Source: Paenibacillus silviterrae (GTDB lineage: Bacteria > Bacillota > Bacilli > Paenibacillales > NBRC-103111). Taken from it: a stretch of 64,000 bases of DNA. Positions 52,203 through 60,154 of the stretch are shown in pieces. Positions within the stretch are counted from its first letter, which is position 1; each line of letters begins with the position of its first letter. The position numbers and the translations under genes are program-made. Below the pieces are notes generated by a model that was given only the letters and a program-made list of their open reading frames with translations, did no database searches and was not told the origin of the DNA. The stretch is from positions 2,728,001 to 2,792,000 of the forward strand of contig NZ_JASKUT010000001.1 of NCBI RefSeq assembly GCF_030167925.1. Reading direction: 5' to 3'.

Positions 52203-53606
52203 TTACCGACTATACACGGAGACTTGACCCAGAGCATACCTTCCGTCTGCTCTCCTCCCGTCATTGGCAAATTCAATCCCAGGAATTCCACGCTCCGGAT
52301 CCAGAATCGCCACATTCACTCTGTACTTTCCGGCAGGAAGGTCGTCAGGGAGCCGGAGCGCCTCAAGGAACTGATGCTCACCAGGAAGCCATTCTCGAAT
52401 GTCCGCCGCTGCAGCCTTTTGGTAAACGATGTTTCCTTTATCATCGGATAGGGAAAGCTCAACCGGCCACTTATAGTAAAATGGAGCCACTCCTCTATTC
52501 GTTACGGAAAGCTGCACATTCAATACCCCTCCCGCCGATACTTGTTTTTCATGGGTTTCCCTAGTAATGACAAACCGGTAACCTACCGTTTTCAGGAATC
52601 GATCGATATTAGCCTGCAACGGCCCATCCTTCTTCGCCTGAAAAGGGGAGCTTGGCCCCATCCACGTAACATGGGTAAGTCTTGCCTGGCGAATCGTCTC
52701 CTCGATTTGTTCGTCCTCAAAGTACTTGGTAGGATGTGAAAACTCTCCACCGCTGGGAGCCTTCGTCCAAAAATCCGGCATCGCAGGTTCCGTTTCCTTC
52801 GTCAGCCATGAGGTATACCCTTCCGTATACCATTTCATAAACCCGGATAGGGTCGATACGGTTTTCCCGAATGCATCGTTAAACAAACCCATTTGGTGAT
52901 CCAGGGCTACCTGATGAGGTCTTCTCATCAGCAGCTTTTTATCCGGAAAATACTTAACGTAATGGAGTGCATATTGGTCCGTAATTTCGTGCTTTGGGAA
53001 GGGGATATAGATTGCCTCATCGTCCCATGTATGCCACTCACCCCAATGCCCAATGCTTCCAAGCTGAATAAAGGCGATTTGCGGGCTCTTATTGTATCGC
53101 TGCCCGAGCTCCTTCATTAGACGTTCATGGTTTTCAATTAGTACGGGATTCGCATAATCGGGGCTGAAGCCCTTTCCATAATCGTTATCATACCAATGGC
53201 CCTTCTCACCCATTTCTGAATAGAGCCAATCAGGAATATCCATGTGGGATCGGCTGCTAGGATAATCTAACACAACCCTTAGTACAATTTTAACATCCTT
53301 GCTTTTCCAGAAGCTGAAGTTAAATTTCTTTTCAATACTGTCAAATTGAAAAAAACCCTTCTCCGGCTCCAGCTCCCTCCAACTGAGGTTCGCATGCACC
53401 ATCCGGACAGGCTGCTCTGACTTAACATTAGTAGCATCGATCGAGAATCCCATATAAGGATTAGTAAGAACCTGATCCGTTTCGGAGGGAATGTAAGTAA
53501 TTTTCTTTGACGTTTCTTTTGCATGACTGTATCCTAAGGATAGTAGCACACCGATACATACCATGATCAGCATCGATAATGCGGCAAACAAGCTGCGAAA
53601 TTTCAT
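52203..53606 (-). CDS. Secreted DUF4832 glycosidase-like protein
   Basis: Exported protein of 467 residues with a signal peptide or anchor (about 1-29). Residues about 45-350 resemble the DUF4874/DUF4832 barrel region: NPYMGFSIDA, VRMVHANLSWRELEPEKGFF, IPDWLY, FIQLGSIGHWGEWHTW, RRPHQVALDHQMGLFNDAFG. The barrel pattern with paired acidic residues after strand ends is like glycoside hydrolases. A C-terminal beta-sandwich (about 365-467) follows. It reads away from the Pel-like operon and shares its control region. Its likely substrate is the exopolysaccharide made by that operon; this is inference from position. Confidence 0.72.
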   Translation of the reverse strand: MKFRSLFAALSMLIMVCIGVLLSLGYSHAKETSKKITYIPSETDQVLTNPYMGFSIDATNVKSEQPVRMVHANLSWRELEPEKGFFQFDSIEKKFNFSFWKSKDVKIVLRVVLDYPSSRSHMDIPDWLYSEMGEKGHWYDNDYGKGFSPDYANPVLIENHERLMKELGQRYNKSPQIAFIQLGSIGHWGEWHTWDDEAIYIPFPKHEITDQYALHYVKYFPDKKLLMRRPHQVALDHQMGLFNDAFGKTVSTLSGFMKWYTEGYTSWLTKETEPAMPDFWTKAPSGGEFSHPTKYFEDEQIEETIRQARLTHVTWMGPSSPFQAKKDGPLQANIDRFLKTVGYRFVITRETHEKQVSAGGVLNVQLSVTNRGVAPFYYKWPVELSLSDDKGNIVYQKAAAADIREWLPGEHQFLEALRLPDDLPAGKYRVNVAILDPERGIPGIEFANDGRRADGRYALGQVSVYSR

Positions 53607-53683
53607 AGGTGCCCCCTGTTACAGGTAAGATAAAAGATTAAAGATTAGCTAAAGCAAAGTTAAATATTCCCATGTCATAGTTC

Positions 53684-53697
53684 ATTATACCTATAAT
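53684..53697. promoter_or_regulatory. Back-to-back -10 elements of the Pel-like locus
   Basis: ATTATA-CC-TATAAT: a perfect TATAAT on each strand, 2 bases apart, between the DUF4832 gene and the operon. Neither has a strong -35, so both probably need an activator or another sigma factor. Confidence 0.45.
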
Positions 53698-53725
53698 ATG
53701 GTATAGTATAAGTATATCTTCCCTT

Positions 53726-53753
53726 AAAACACATTTTTCGTAAAGTGTTTTTT
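53726..53753 (+). terminator. Leader terminator of the Pel-like operon
   Basis: AAAACAC (53726-53732) pairs with GTGTTTT (53745-53751), with inner TTT/AAA, then TTTATTTT. It is AT-rich but has the form of an intrinsic terminator and ends about 55 bases before the first start codon. Confidence 0.5.
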
Positions 53754-53780
53754 ATTTTCACCAATTTTTGTAACATTATG

Positions 53781-53794
53781 TCGATTTATATCGA
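53781..53794. promoter_or_regulatory. Small inverted repeat before the operon start
   Basis: TCGAT-TTAT-ATCGA, a perfect 5-bp inverted repeat 15 bases before the ATG at 53810. It could be an operator or a weak hairpin next to the ribosome binding site. Confidence 0.3.
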
Positions 53795-53809
53795 ATGCCG
53801 AGGTGCATT

Positions 53810-55966
53810 ATGAGAGTTTTAATTACCGGAGGGTATGGATTTATCGGCTCCTTTGTCGCCGAACGTTTCCATAAAGAAGGCTATGAAGTATCCATAATGG
53901 ATAATTTATCTACAGGCAACAAGGATAACGTACCCTTTAAACATAAAAGCTACTTACTCTCTGTTGAGGATCGTAATTGTGAGGAAATCTTCCGCAGCAA
54001 CCGGTTCGATCTGGTTATTCACTTGGCTGCTCAAGTAAATGCAATGAATTCTATGGAAAACCCCAGGCAAGATACCCAAAGCAACGTTCTCGGGTTATCC
54101 AACATGCTTTCTTTATCTCAAAAGTTTAATGTAAAAAAGTTTATTTTTGCATCCTCTTCTGCAGTTTATGGAGTGCTCCATCAGAAAGGCATTACCGAAG
54201 AAACTCCATTGAATCCGGTAACTCCTTACGGAATCAATAAAATGATTGGCGAAACCTATTGCAGTAAATGGAACGAGATGTATGATCTGGAGACGATATG
54301 TTTTCGCTTATCCAATGTGTACGGGCCGCGGCAGCATCAAGTGTTAGAGGATTCTTCAACGTTATTTACGGGTAAAAGCACACATTTGATTGAAAATGAC
54401 AATATTCTGCATGACTTTATTTACGTCGAGGATGTAGCGGAAGCATTTTACCGCGCCTCCTACTCAAGTTTAACCGGTATTTTCAATCTTTCCTCCAACA
54501 CGGCTAACGAAGCTAAAGAGCTGATTCGGATCCTGGGAGGAACAGTAAGCGGAACGTTTCGCGGATTTAGGCCCAAGGATCTGAAGCAAGCGACATTGGA
54601 TAATACAAAATTGATTCAGCAGCTCGATTGGATCCCCAAGTATTCGTTCGAGGAGGGCGTCCGTAAGACACAAGATTGGTTCATGCATCATAACAGCAAG
54701 CTAAAGAAAGAAACCAAGAAAGCTGATTCGGCTCCTTCTCCGTTCTATCGCATCATGAAGGTATTGCTCCCTTACATTGAAAATTTCGCAGCTTTTTTCA
54801 TTACGGTTTGGCTTACTTTCTCATTAGATGGGTATTTGTTGAATCATATCGATTTCAAGCTGTTCTACATCATTATTATGGGTATTTTTTACGGAAGTCG
54901 TCAGTCCATCATTGCCGTAGCCTTGTCAACCTTCTTCTATATGTACTTGCAGCTTGATCGCGGCAGAGAATTGCTATCTCTTTTTTATGACCCCGACTTC
55001 TTCTTTAATGCGGCAGTGTATATTTTTATCGGACTCGTTGTCGGCTACTCTACGGAGAGGAAGCTTTATAACGTCGTTTCCATTAAACAACAATTGATTG
55101 CTTGGGAAGAGAAGTATAAATTCTTACTTGAGGTCTATAACGATACCCGGGCCGTTAAAGATGAGCTGCAGCAGCAAATTATGAACAACGGAGACAGCTT
55201 CGGGAAGATCTATTCCGTTATTAAGGAGCTTGAGAGTCTAGAGCCTGAAAAAATATTTACATCGACGATTAGTGTTGTGGAATCTATCATGAAAACCAAC
55301 ACCGTAACCATCTATACCGTAAATAAATACAAAAGCTATCTTCGTTTGGTTGCCCGCTCCAACAGCCATATGGAGGTTTCCAAATCGATTAAGGTTGAGG
55401 ACTATCCTTACCTAAGACAAATCATGGAAGTAAAATCGCCATTTGTCAATAAGGAGCTTTCGGGAGAGCTGCCCTTGCTTGCAGCTCCGGTGCTTAGCAA
55501 TGGCGAGGTCGTAGCGATTATCTCCATTCATGATATGAAGTTTGAGCATTTTACGCTGTATTACCAAAATTTATTTAAGGTCATGGTTGACTTGATTTCC
55601 TCAGCCTTGACCCGTTCTCTTATTCACGTTGAAGCAACGTCAAACAGGCGGTACATTGAAGGAACGAATGTGCTGACCCCAGAAGTGTTTGCCGATATTC
55701 TCGTAAATAAAAAAACGGCAAGCTCAAAGCACGGAATCAGCTACGTTCTCTTATCCACCGTTGAGGCAATGGATGCGTCGCACGAGTACTCGCAAAAAAT
55801 CGCAAAATCGTTACGCGAAACGGATTATATCGGTATGGGGCCGAATGGAGATATACAGGTGCTTCTCAGCAATTCTTCCTTAGATGAGGCTCAATTCGTG
55901 CTTGACCGATTCCGAAGCAACGGAATTCTGCTGAAGGTGATTAATGAGGATGCCAATTATGCTTAA
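53810..55966 (+). CDS. PelX-like epimerase fused to PelD-like c-di-GMP receptor
   Basis: 718 residues from the ATG at 53810, which has GAGGTG upstream. Residues 1-300 are an extended SDR UDP-sugar 4-epimerase: GGYGFIG (7-13), SSS (115-117) and YGINK (Tyr140, Lys144). The same activity, UDP-GlcNAc/GalNAc epimerisation, is known for PelX of Pseudomonas. Residues about 318-415 hold three to four membrane helices, about 425-460 a coiled coil, about 470-605 a GAF-like domain and about 612-718 a degenerate GGDEF domain. The active-site position reads PNGDI (678-682), so it is not a cyclase, but the I-site RETD (669-672) is intact with the canonical 5-residue spacing. This is the PelD layout, where c-di-GMP binding switches on polymer export. 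Confidence 0.82.
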   Translation: MRVLITGGYGFIGSFVAERFHKEGYEVSIMDNLSTGNKDNVPFKHKSYLLSVEDRNCEEIFRSNRFDLVIHLAAQVNAMNSMENPRQDTQSNVLGLSNMLSLSQKFNVKKFIFASSSAVYGVLHQKGITEETPLNPVTPYGINKMIGETYCSKWNEMYDLETICFRLSNVYGPRQHQVLEDSSTLFTGKSTHLIENDNILHDFIYVEDVAEAFYRASYSSLTGIFNLSSNTANEAKELIRILGGTVSGTFRGFRPKDLKQATLDNTKLIQQLDWIPKYSFEEGVRKTQDWFMHHNSKLKKETKKADSAPSPFYRIMKVLLPYIENFAAFFITVWLTFSLDGYLLNHIDFKLFYIIIMGIFYGSRQSIIAVALSTFFYMYLQLDRGRELLSLFYDPDFFFNAAVYIFIGLVVGYSTERKLYNVVSIKQQLIAWEEKYKFLLEVYNDTRAVKDELQQQIMNNGDSFGKIYSVIKELESLEPEKIFTSTISVVESIMKTNTVTIYTVNKYKSYLRLVARSNSHMEVSKSIKVEDYPYLRQIMEVKSPFVNKELSGELPLLAAPVLSNGEVVAIISIHDMKFEHFTLYYQNLFKVMVDLISSALTRSLIHVEATSNRRYIEGTNVLTPEVFADILVNKKTASSKHGISYVLLSTVEAMDASHEYSQKIAKSLRETDYIGMGPNGDIQVLLSNSSLDEAQFVLDRFRSNGILLKVINEDANYA

Positions 55967-56891
55967 ATGGATCTTTTTATTATACATGCTGGGCTGCATT
56001 CTCCTGCTAGGTCTTATCTTTAGAAAGGACAAGAAAGAATTCGCCGTTCGCCTCGTCATTGCCCTTTGTTTGCCTGTTGTAGGCTTCTTAATGCCGAACT
56101 TCTGGCCTAAACGATGGGTCGACCGCGGTAAATTATCGACACGCGTGGACCAGCTTGCTCTTCTTGAGGAAGCAAACGATGCTACACAATTTCAAGCAGG
56201 CACTCTATATCGTCCTGAAGCGGAAAAAGAAATGAACGTGGTGCCGCTTGAGGAAACGCTGCTGGTAAACGATCTGACGGCACGGAGGCGTGCTATGATA
56301 GACCTTCTGAAGCAAGACTCTTTGGAGTACCTTGAGGTGCTGCAAATGGCCGTGGGAAACGAGGACACGGAAACGTCTCATTATGCCGTCAGCGCCATTG
56401 TAGAAGTGAAACGGAAGCTGACCTTAGCGCTGCAGGAAATGTCCGTTGCCTATCAGAGCAATAAGAATGACCCCCACTTGGTGCGCTCTTATGCTGACAT
56501 CCTGAAAAGCTATATGAGGAGCGGTTTTCTTGATGATCGGACCTTACTGAAGCACCGCCATACTTACTCTTCATTATTGGGTCAATTACTTGAGCTGGCT
56601 CCCGACTCACCCGGAACGTATAGCGAAAAGATCGCAAATGATTTGGAGCTGGCCGAATATGCCGCTGCGGAGAATACCGCCAGAACCTTTCTTGAACGTT
56701 ATCCTCGCAGCGAGGATGCTTACTTGAGCTTGATGAATGTTTATTATTCCACTAGATCTTATCATCGGTTAATGGAAGTAGTTAATGAATTGAAGGCCTC
56801 GCCGGTTCGTTTGTCCAATCCTACCTTAACGATGATACGATTCTGGTCAGAAGGAGCACGGAATGAAATCGAAGGTCAGGCTAAAGCGTAA
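55944..56891 (+). CDS. PelE-like membrane/TPR protein
   Basis: 315 residues. Two N-terminal membrane helices (about 8-25 and 35-52) are followed by a cytoplasmic helical region with tetratricopeptide-like repeats (about 115-310, for example YPRSEDAYLSLMNVYYSTRSYHRLMEVVNELK). PelE in the Pel systems has just this shape and forms a membrane complex with PelD, PelF and PelG. The gene overlaps the previous one. Three in-frame ATGs (55944, 55950, 55959) are possible starts; the last overlaps the upstream stop codon region and has GAGG at good spacing. Sequence likeness alone is modest; position and shape carry the call. Confidence 0.7.
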   Translation: MRMPIMLKWIFLLYMLGCILLLGLIFRKDKKEFAVRLVIALCLPVVGFLMPNFWPKRWVDRGKLSTRVDQLALLEEANDATQFQAGTLYRPEAEKEMNVVPLEETLLVNDLTARRRAMIDLLKQDSLEYLEVLQMAVGNEDTETSHYAVSAIVEVKRKLTLALQEMSVAYQSNKNDPHLVRSYADILKSYMRSGFLDDRTLLKHRHTYSSLLGQLLELAPDSPGTYSEKIANDLELAEYAAAENTARTFLERYPRSEDAYLSLMNVYYSTRSYHRLMEVVNELKASPVRLSNPTLTMIRFWSEGARNEIEGQAKA

Positions 56892-58695
56892 TGTGTATTT
56901 TATTGTTGTGGGTATCATTTTACTTGCTTTTGCCATCCAGGTAACACAATCTCAATTTGTTCTAAATTTCAGTAAAAATAAAGCCATTCATGACTCTGTC
57001 TCCGCTTGGAAGCCTGTTGCTGCCGACCCGCTTCTTCTGACTCCTTCGGGGGAACCCTACTGCGTAGCCTTTGCGTCGGATAATGATTTCAGCAGCAAGG
57101 TAAAAAACAACGTGGAACGGGTCCTTCGATATATGAAAAAACCGGTGAAGCTGTTTGATGTGAGCAAAGCTGAATTCAAGCCGAGCGGCTGCTCTACGGT
57201 CATTGTTACGATGGAAGAGCTTACGCAGTTGGGGGACATCGATGCCGTTGCACATTACGTAGAGAGCGGCGGGTATGTGCTACTCGCGGTCCATCCTATG
57301 CCCGACGATAGTTTTTATAGATTGTATCGCAAGCTTGGCATAGTAAACACCGGTGATCTGGAAACCGCCAAGGGAATTCATCTGACCTCCAATGTGCTGC
57401 TTGGGGAGAAGGATCTGCTGGTGGATGACCCCTTCATCACCAACACGGTGATTACCGTAGAATTGGATGAAAAGAGCCAAGTGTTAGCCAAAACTGCCAA
57501 CGGGATTCCCTTACTTTGGAAGTATCCTTATAAGCAAGGTGCCTTTATGGTTTTTAACGGCACCATGCTTCAGGAAAAGCTCAACCGGGGCCTCATCTCG
57601 GGAGCCCTCAGTCTGTTGCTCCCTGATTTTATTTATCCGATCTTCAACACCAAGCTCATGTATATTGACGATTTTCCCGCACCCATTCGTAAAGGCTTGG
57701 ATGCACGACTATACAAGGAGTATCATCGAGATATTCCTACTTTCTTCAAAGACGTATGGTGGCCCGATATGCTGAAAGCGGCCAAGCTCAATAACGTCAA
57801 ATATACTGCCGTATTGGTTCAATCGTATAACGATCGGGTGAATCCTCCCTTTGCCGCTCCGGACGATGAGGATATCGGCGGTTTGATCTCCTACGGCCGT
57901 GAAGTGATAAAGAGCGGAGGGGAAATCGGGCTTCACGGCTACAATCACCAATCGCTTCAAACCAGCAATGAAGTGGCTGACGAATATGGTTACAACGCTT
58001 GGAACAATGTTAGCGATATGGAGGACTCCATAAAGGAATCCGTTCGCTTCGTTTCCCAGGCATTTCCGAATTATACGATGATGTCTTACGTCCCCCCTTC
58101 CAACGTCCTTTCGTCCGAAGGCAGGGAAGCCTTGAAGAGAGGTTGGCCGGCGCTAGCTGTCATTTCATCGCTGTACGGCGAGGATGCGACCCAGTTGTCC
58201 TATGTACAGGAATTCGAAATCGCGTCGGACGGTATCCTGGAGATGCCGAGGATCACCTCCGGTTATTTCGAACGTCCGTTCGATCGTTGGTTTGAAGCCA
58301 ATGCGATTACGACACACGGTATCTTTTCACATTTTATACATCCCGATGACATGTTCGATATGAACCGAAGCTCAGGATTGTCGTGGGAAAAACTTTACAA
58401 GCGTTATGTCGACATGCTGGACAGATTAAAAACCGTTCATCCGTGGCTCCGCCCCATGAATTCAACCGAGGCTGCCATGGACATGGAGAAGGTGCTTAAC
58501 AGCAAGGTTCAGTTCATAAGGAACGGCAATAAGCTTCAAGGCACTATCGAACCCTTTGCCGACAAACAGTACTTTATATTCAGAACCACGAAGAGCATCG
58601 GTATCTTGTCAGGCTGCGAGATACAAAAGATCGATACGGGAGCTTATCTCGTGACCGCTCATCATGCGGATTTTACTATTGAATTGGGTGATTAG
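56863..58695 (+). CDS. DUF2194 membrane-anchored polysaccharide deacetylase (PelA deacetylase analogue)
   Basis: 610 residues. A membrane anchor lies at about 11-29. Residues about 60-255 form a flavodoxin-like or glutaminase-like region (VIVTMEELTQLG, GGYVLLAVHP). Residues about 260-540 form a NodB-like deacetylase: MYIDDFPAP (Asp269, Asp270), EIGLHGYNHQ (His358, His362), MSYVPPSNVL and SHFIHPDD. Gram-positive Pel operons described in Bacillus cereus encode a membrane-bound PelA deacetylase without the hydrolase domain, and this protein fits that slot. It would de-N-acetylate the exported polymer on the outer face. The start overlaps the PelE-like gene by 29 bases. Confidence 0.78.
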   Translation: MKSKVRLKRNVYFIVVGIILLAFAIQVTQSQFVLNFSKNKAIHDSVSAWKPVAADPLLLTPSGEPYCVAFASDNDFSSKVKNNVERVLRYMKKPVKLFDVSKAEFKPSGCSTVIVTMEELTQLGDIDAVAHYVESGGYVLLAVHPMPDDSFYRLYRKLGIVNTGDLETAKGIHLTSNVLLGEKDLLVDDPFITNTVITVELDEKSQVLAKTANGIPLLWKYPYKQGAFMVFNGTMLQEKLNRGLISGALSLLLPDFIYPIFNTKLMYIDDFPAPIRKGLDARLYKEYHRDIPTFFKDVWWPDMLKAAKLNNVKYTAVLVQSYNDRVNPPFAAPDDEDIGGLISYGREVIKSGGEIGLHGYNHQSLQTSNEVADEYGYNAWNNVSDMEDSIKESVRFVSQAFPNYTMMSYVPPSNVLSSEGREALKRGWPALAVISSLYGEDATQLSYVQEFEIASDGILEMPRITSGYFERPFDRWFEANAITTHGIFSHFIHPDDMFDMNRSSGLSWEKLYKRYVDMLDRLKTVHPWLRPMNSTEAAMDMEKVLNSKVQFIRNGNKLQGTIEPFADKQYFIFRTTKSIGILSGCEIQKIDTGAYLVTAHHADFTIELGD

Positions 58696-58699
58696 CGAA

Positions 58700-60154
58700 A
58701 TGCGCGTATGCATCATTGCCGAGGGGTCCTACCCCTATATTACCGGAGGGGTTTCCAGCTGGATCCATTCGTTAATTACAAATTTGCCCGAGCATGAATT
58801 CATCATTTATGCGATCGCTGCGCAAGAGAAGCAACAGGGTGAATTCCGTTACAAGCTCCCGCCGAACGTTATCGAGGTGAAGGAAACCTTCTTAGACACC
58901 TATCTTCGCGAGCACGGCGAATGGGGACATCGCTTCCGCTTAACCGCGGAGCAGCAGCTTGCCTTCCAATCGCTCCTTGGCGGCGAGGGCCATGTGGACT
59001 GGGGAGGGATCTTTACCCTGCTGCGTACTACCAAATTTAAGGTTGCAGCCGATTTTTTGATGAGCAAAGACTTTTTCGACGTCCTGGTTGAAATCTGCGG
59101 ACAAAAATATGCGCACGTGCCCTTTACGGAATTTTTTTGGACCATACGCTCTATGGTGCTCCCGCTCTTCATCTCCATCCGGAACGACATTCCGGAAGCT
59201 GATTTATACCACAGCGTATCAACCGGCTATGCAGGTGTCATCGGAGCACTGGCCAAGCATATTTACAACAAGCCCTATATTCTTACGGAGCACGGCATTT
59301 ATTCTCGGGAGCGCGAAGAAGAGATAATTAAAGCCGATTGGGTAAAAGGTTACTTTAAGGACCTTTGGATCGAATACTTTTACCGGCTCTCCAGCTGTGC
59401 CTACGATTATACGGATGAAGTTATCACCTTGTTTAATCGAAATCGGGAAATTGAAATTGAACTCGGCTGCGACCCGGAGAAAATTCATATTGTTCCCAAT
59501 GGGGTTAATGTAGCGGATTATGATGAGCTGATCGATACGATCCCTTCCGATGAGAAGAAAGTACGGCTCGGAGCTATCGTTCGCGTCGTTGCCATTAAAG
59601 ACATCAAGACCATGATTCAAAGCTTCGCCCTTGTGAAACAGGAAATCCCCGAAGCAGAGCTGTATATCATGGGACCGACCGAGGAAAGCAAGGAATACTA
59701 TGAGGAATGTTTGCAGCTCGTCGAAAGCCTGCAGGTCGAGGATGTCATCTTTACCGGAGAAGTCAATGTTAAACAGTATTTAGGACGAATGGATATGATT
59801 CTGCTTTCCAGCATCAGCGAGGGCATGCCGCTCGCCGTACTGGAAGCCATGGCTTGTGCCAAGCCCTGCGTGACAACGGATGTCGGGAGCTGCCGGGAGC
59901 TGCTGCTTGGGACGGATGACAGCTACGGACCCGCCGGAATGGTCGTTCCGGTCATGCATTACGACCAAATGGCCTCTGCCATCGTGAAGCTATGCAAAAA
60001 TAAAAAGCTCCGTGAAGAGATGGGCCGTAACGGACTGATGAGAGCACGAAGCCTTTATACAAGAGAGCGATTTATAGAAAGCTACCGTACCCATTATGCG
60101 TCATATATTCCGGGAAAGGAGGCAGGATCATGGCAGGCGTCGGATTTGAATTAA
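58700..60154 (+). CDS. pelF: PelF glycosyltransferase
   Basis: Cytoplasmic GT4-family polymerase of 484 residues. The start at 58700 (MRVCIIAEGSYPYITGGVSSW) has GGGTG upstream and matches the N-terminus of PelF proteins; an earlier ATG at 58664 lies inside the previous gene. The GPGTxxY-like opening YITGGVSSWIHSLI binds the acceptor. The Rossmann C-domain has GAIVRVVAIKDIKTMI and the EX7E motif SISEGMPLAVLEAMACAKP near 375. In Pel systems PelF uses UDP-sugars (UDP-GalNAc/GlcNAc), which the fused epimerase could supply. The gene overlaps pelG by 25 bases. Confidence 0.9.
   Translation: MRVCIIAEGSYPYITGGVSSWIHSLITNLPEHEFIIYAIAAQEKQQGEFRYKLPPNVIEVKETFLDTYLREHGEWGHRFRLTAEQQLAFQSLLGGEGHVDWGGIFTLLRTTKFKVAADFLMSKDFFDVLVEICGQKYAHVPFTEFFWTIRSMVLPLFISIRNDIPEADLYHSVSTGYAGVIGALAKHIYNKPYILTEHGIYSREREEEIIKADWVKGYFKDLWIEYFYRLSSCAYDYTDEVITLFNRNREIEIELGCDPEKIHIVPNGVNVADYDELIDTIPSDEKKVRLGAIVRVVAIKDIKTMIQSFALVKQEIPEAELYIMGPTEESKEYYEECLQLVESLQVEDVIFTGEVNVKQYLGRMDMILLSSISEGMPLAVLEAMACAKPCVTTDVGSCRELLLGTDDSYGPAGMVVPVMHYDQMASAIVKLCKNKKLREEMGRNGLMRARSLYTRERFIESYRTHYASYIPGKEAGSWQASDLN

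Noticed and set aside
53810..55966. Active diguanylate cyclase at the C-terminus of the epimerase fusion
   Set aside because: The GGDEF motif is PNGDI, so catalysis is not expected; only the binding site is kept.
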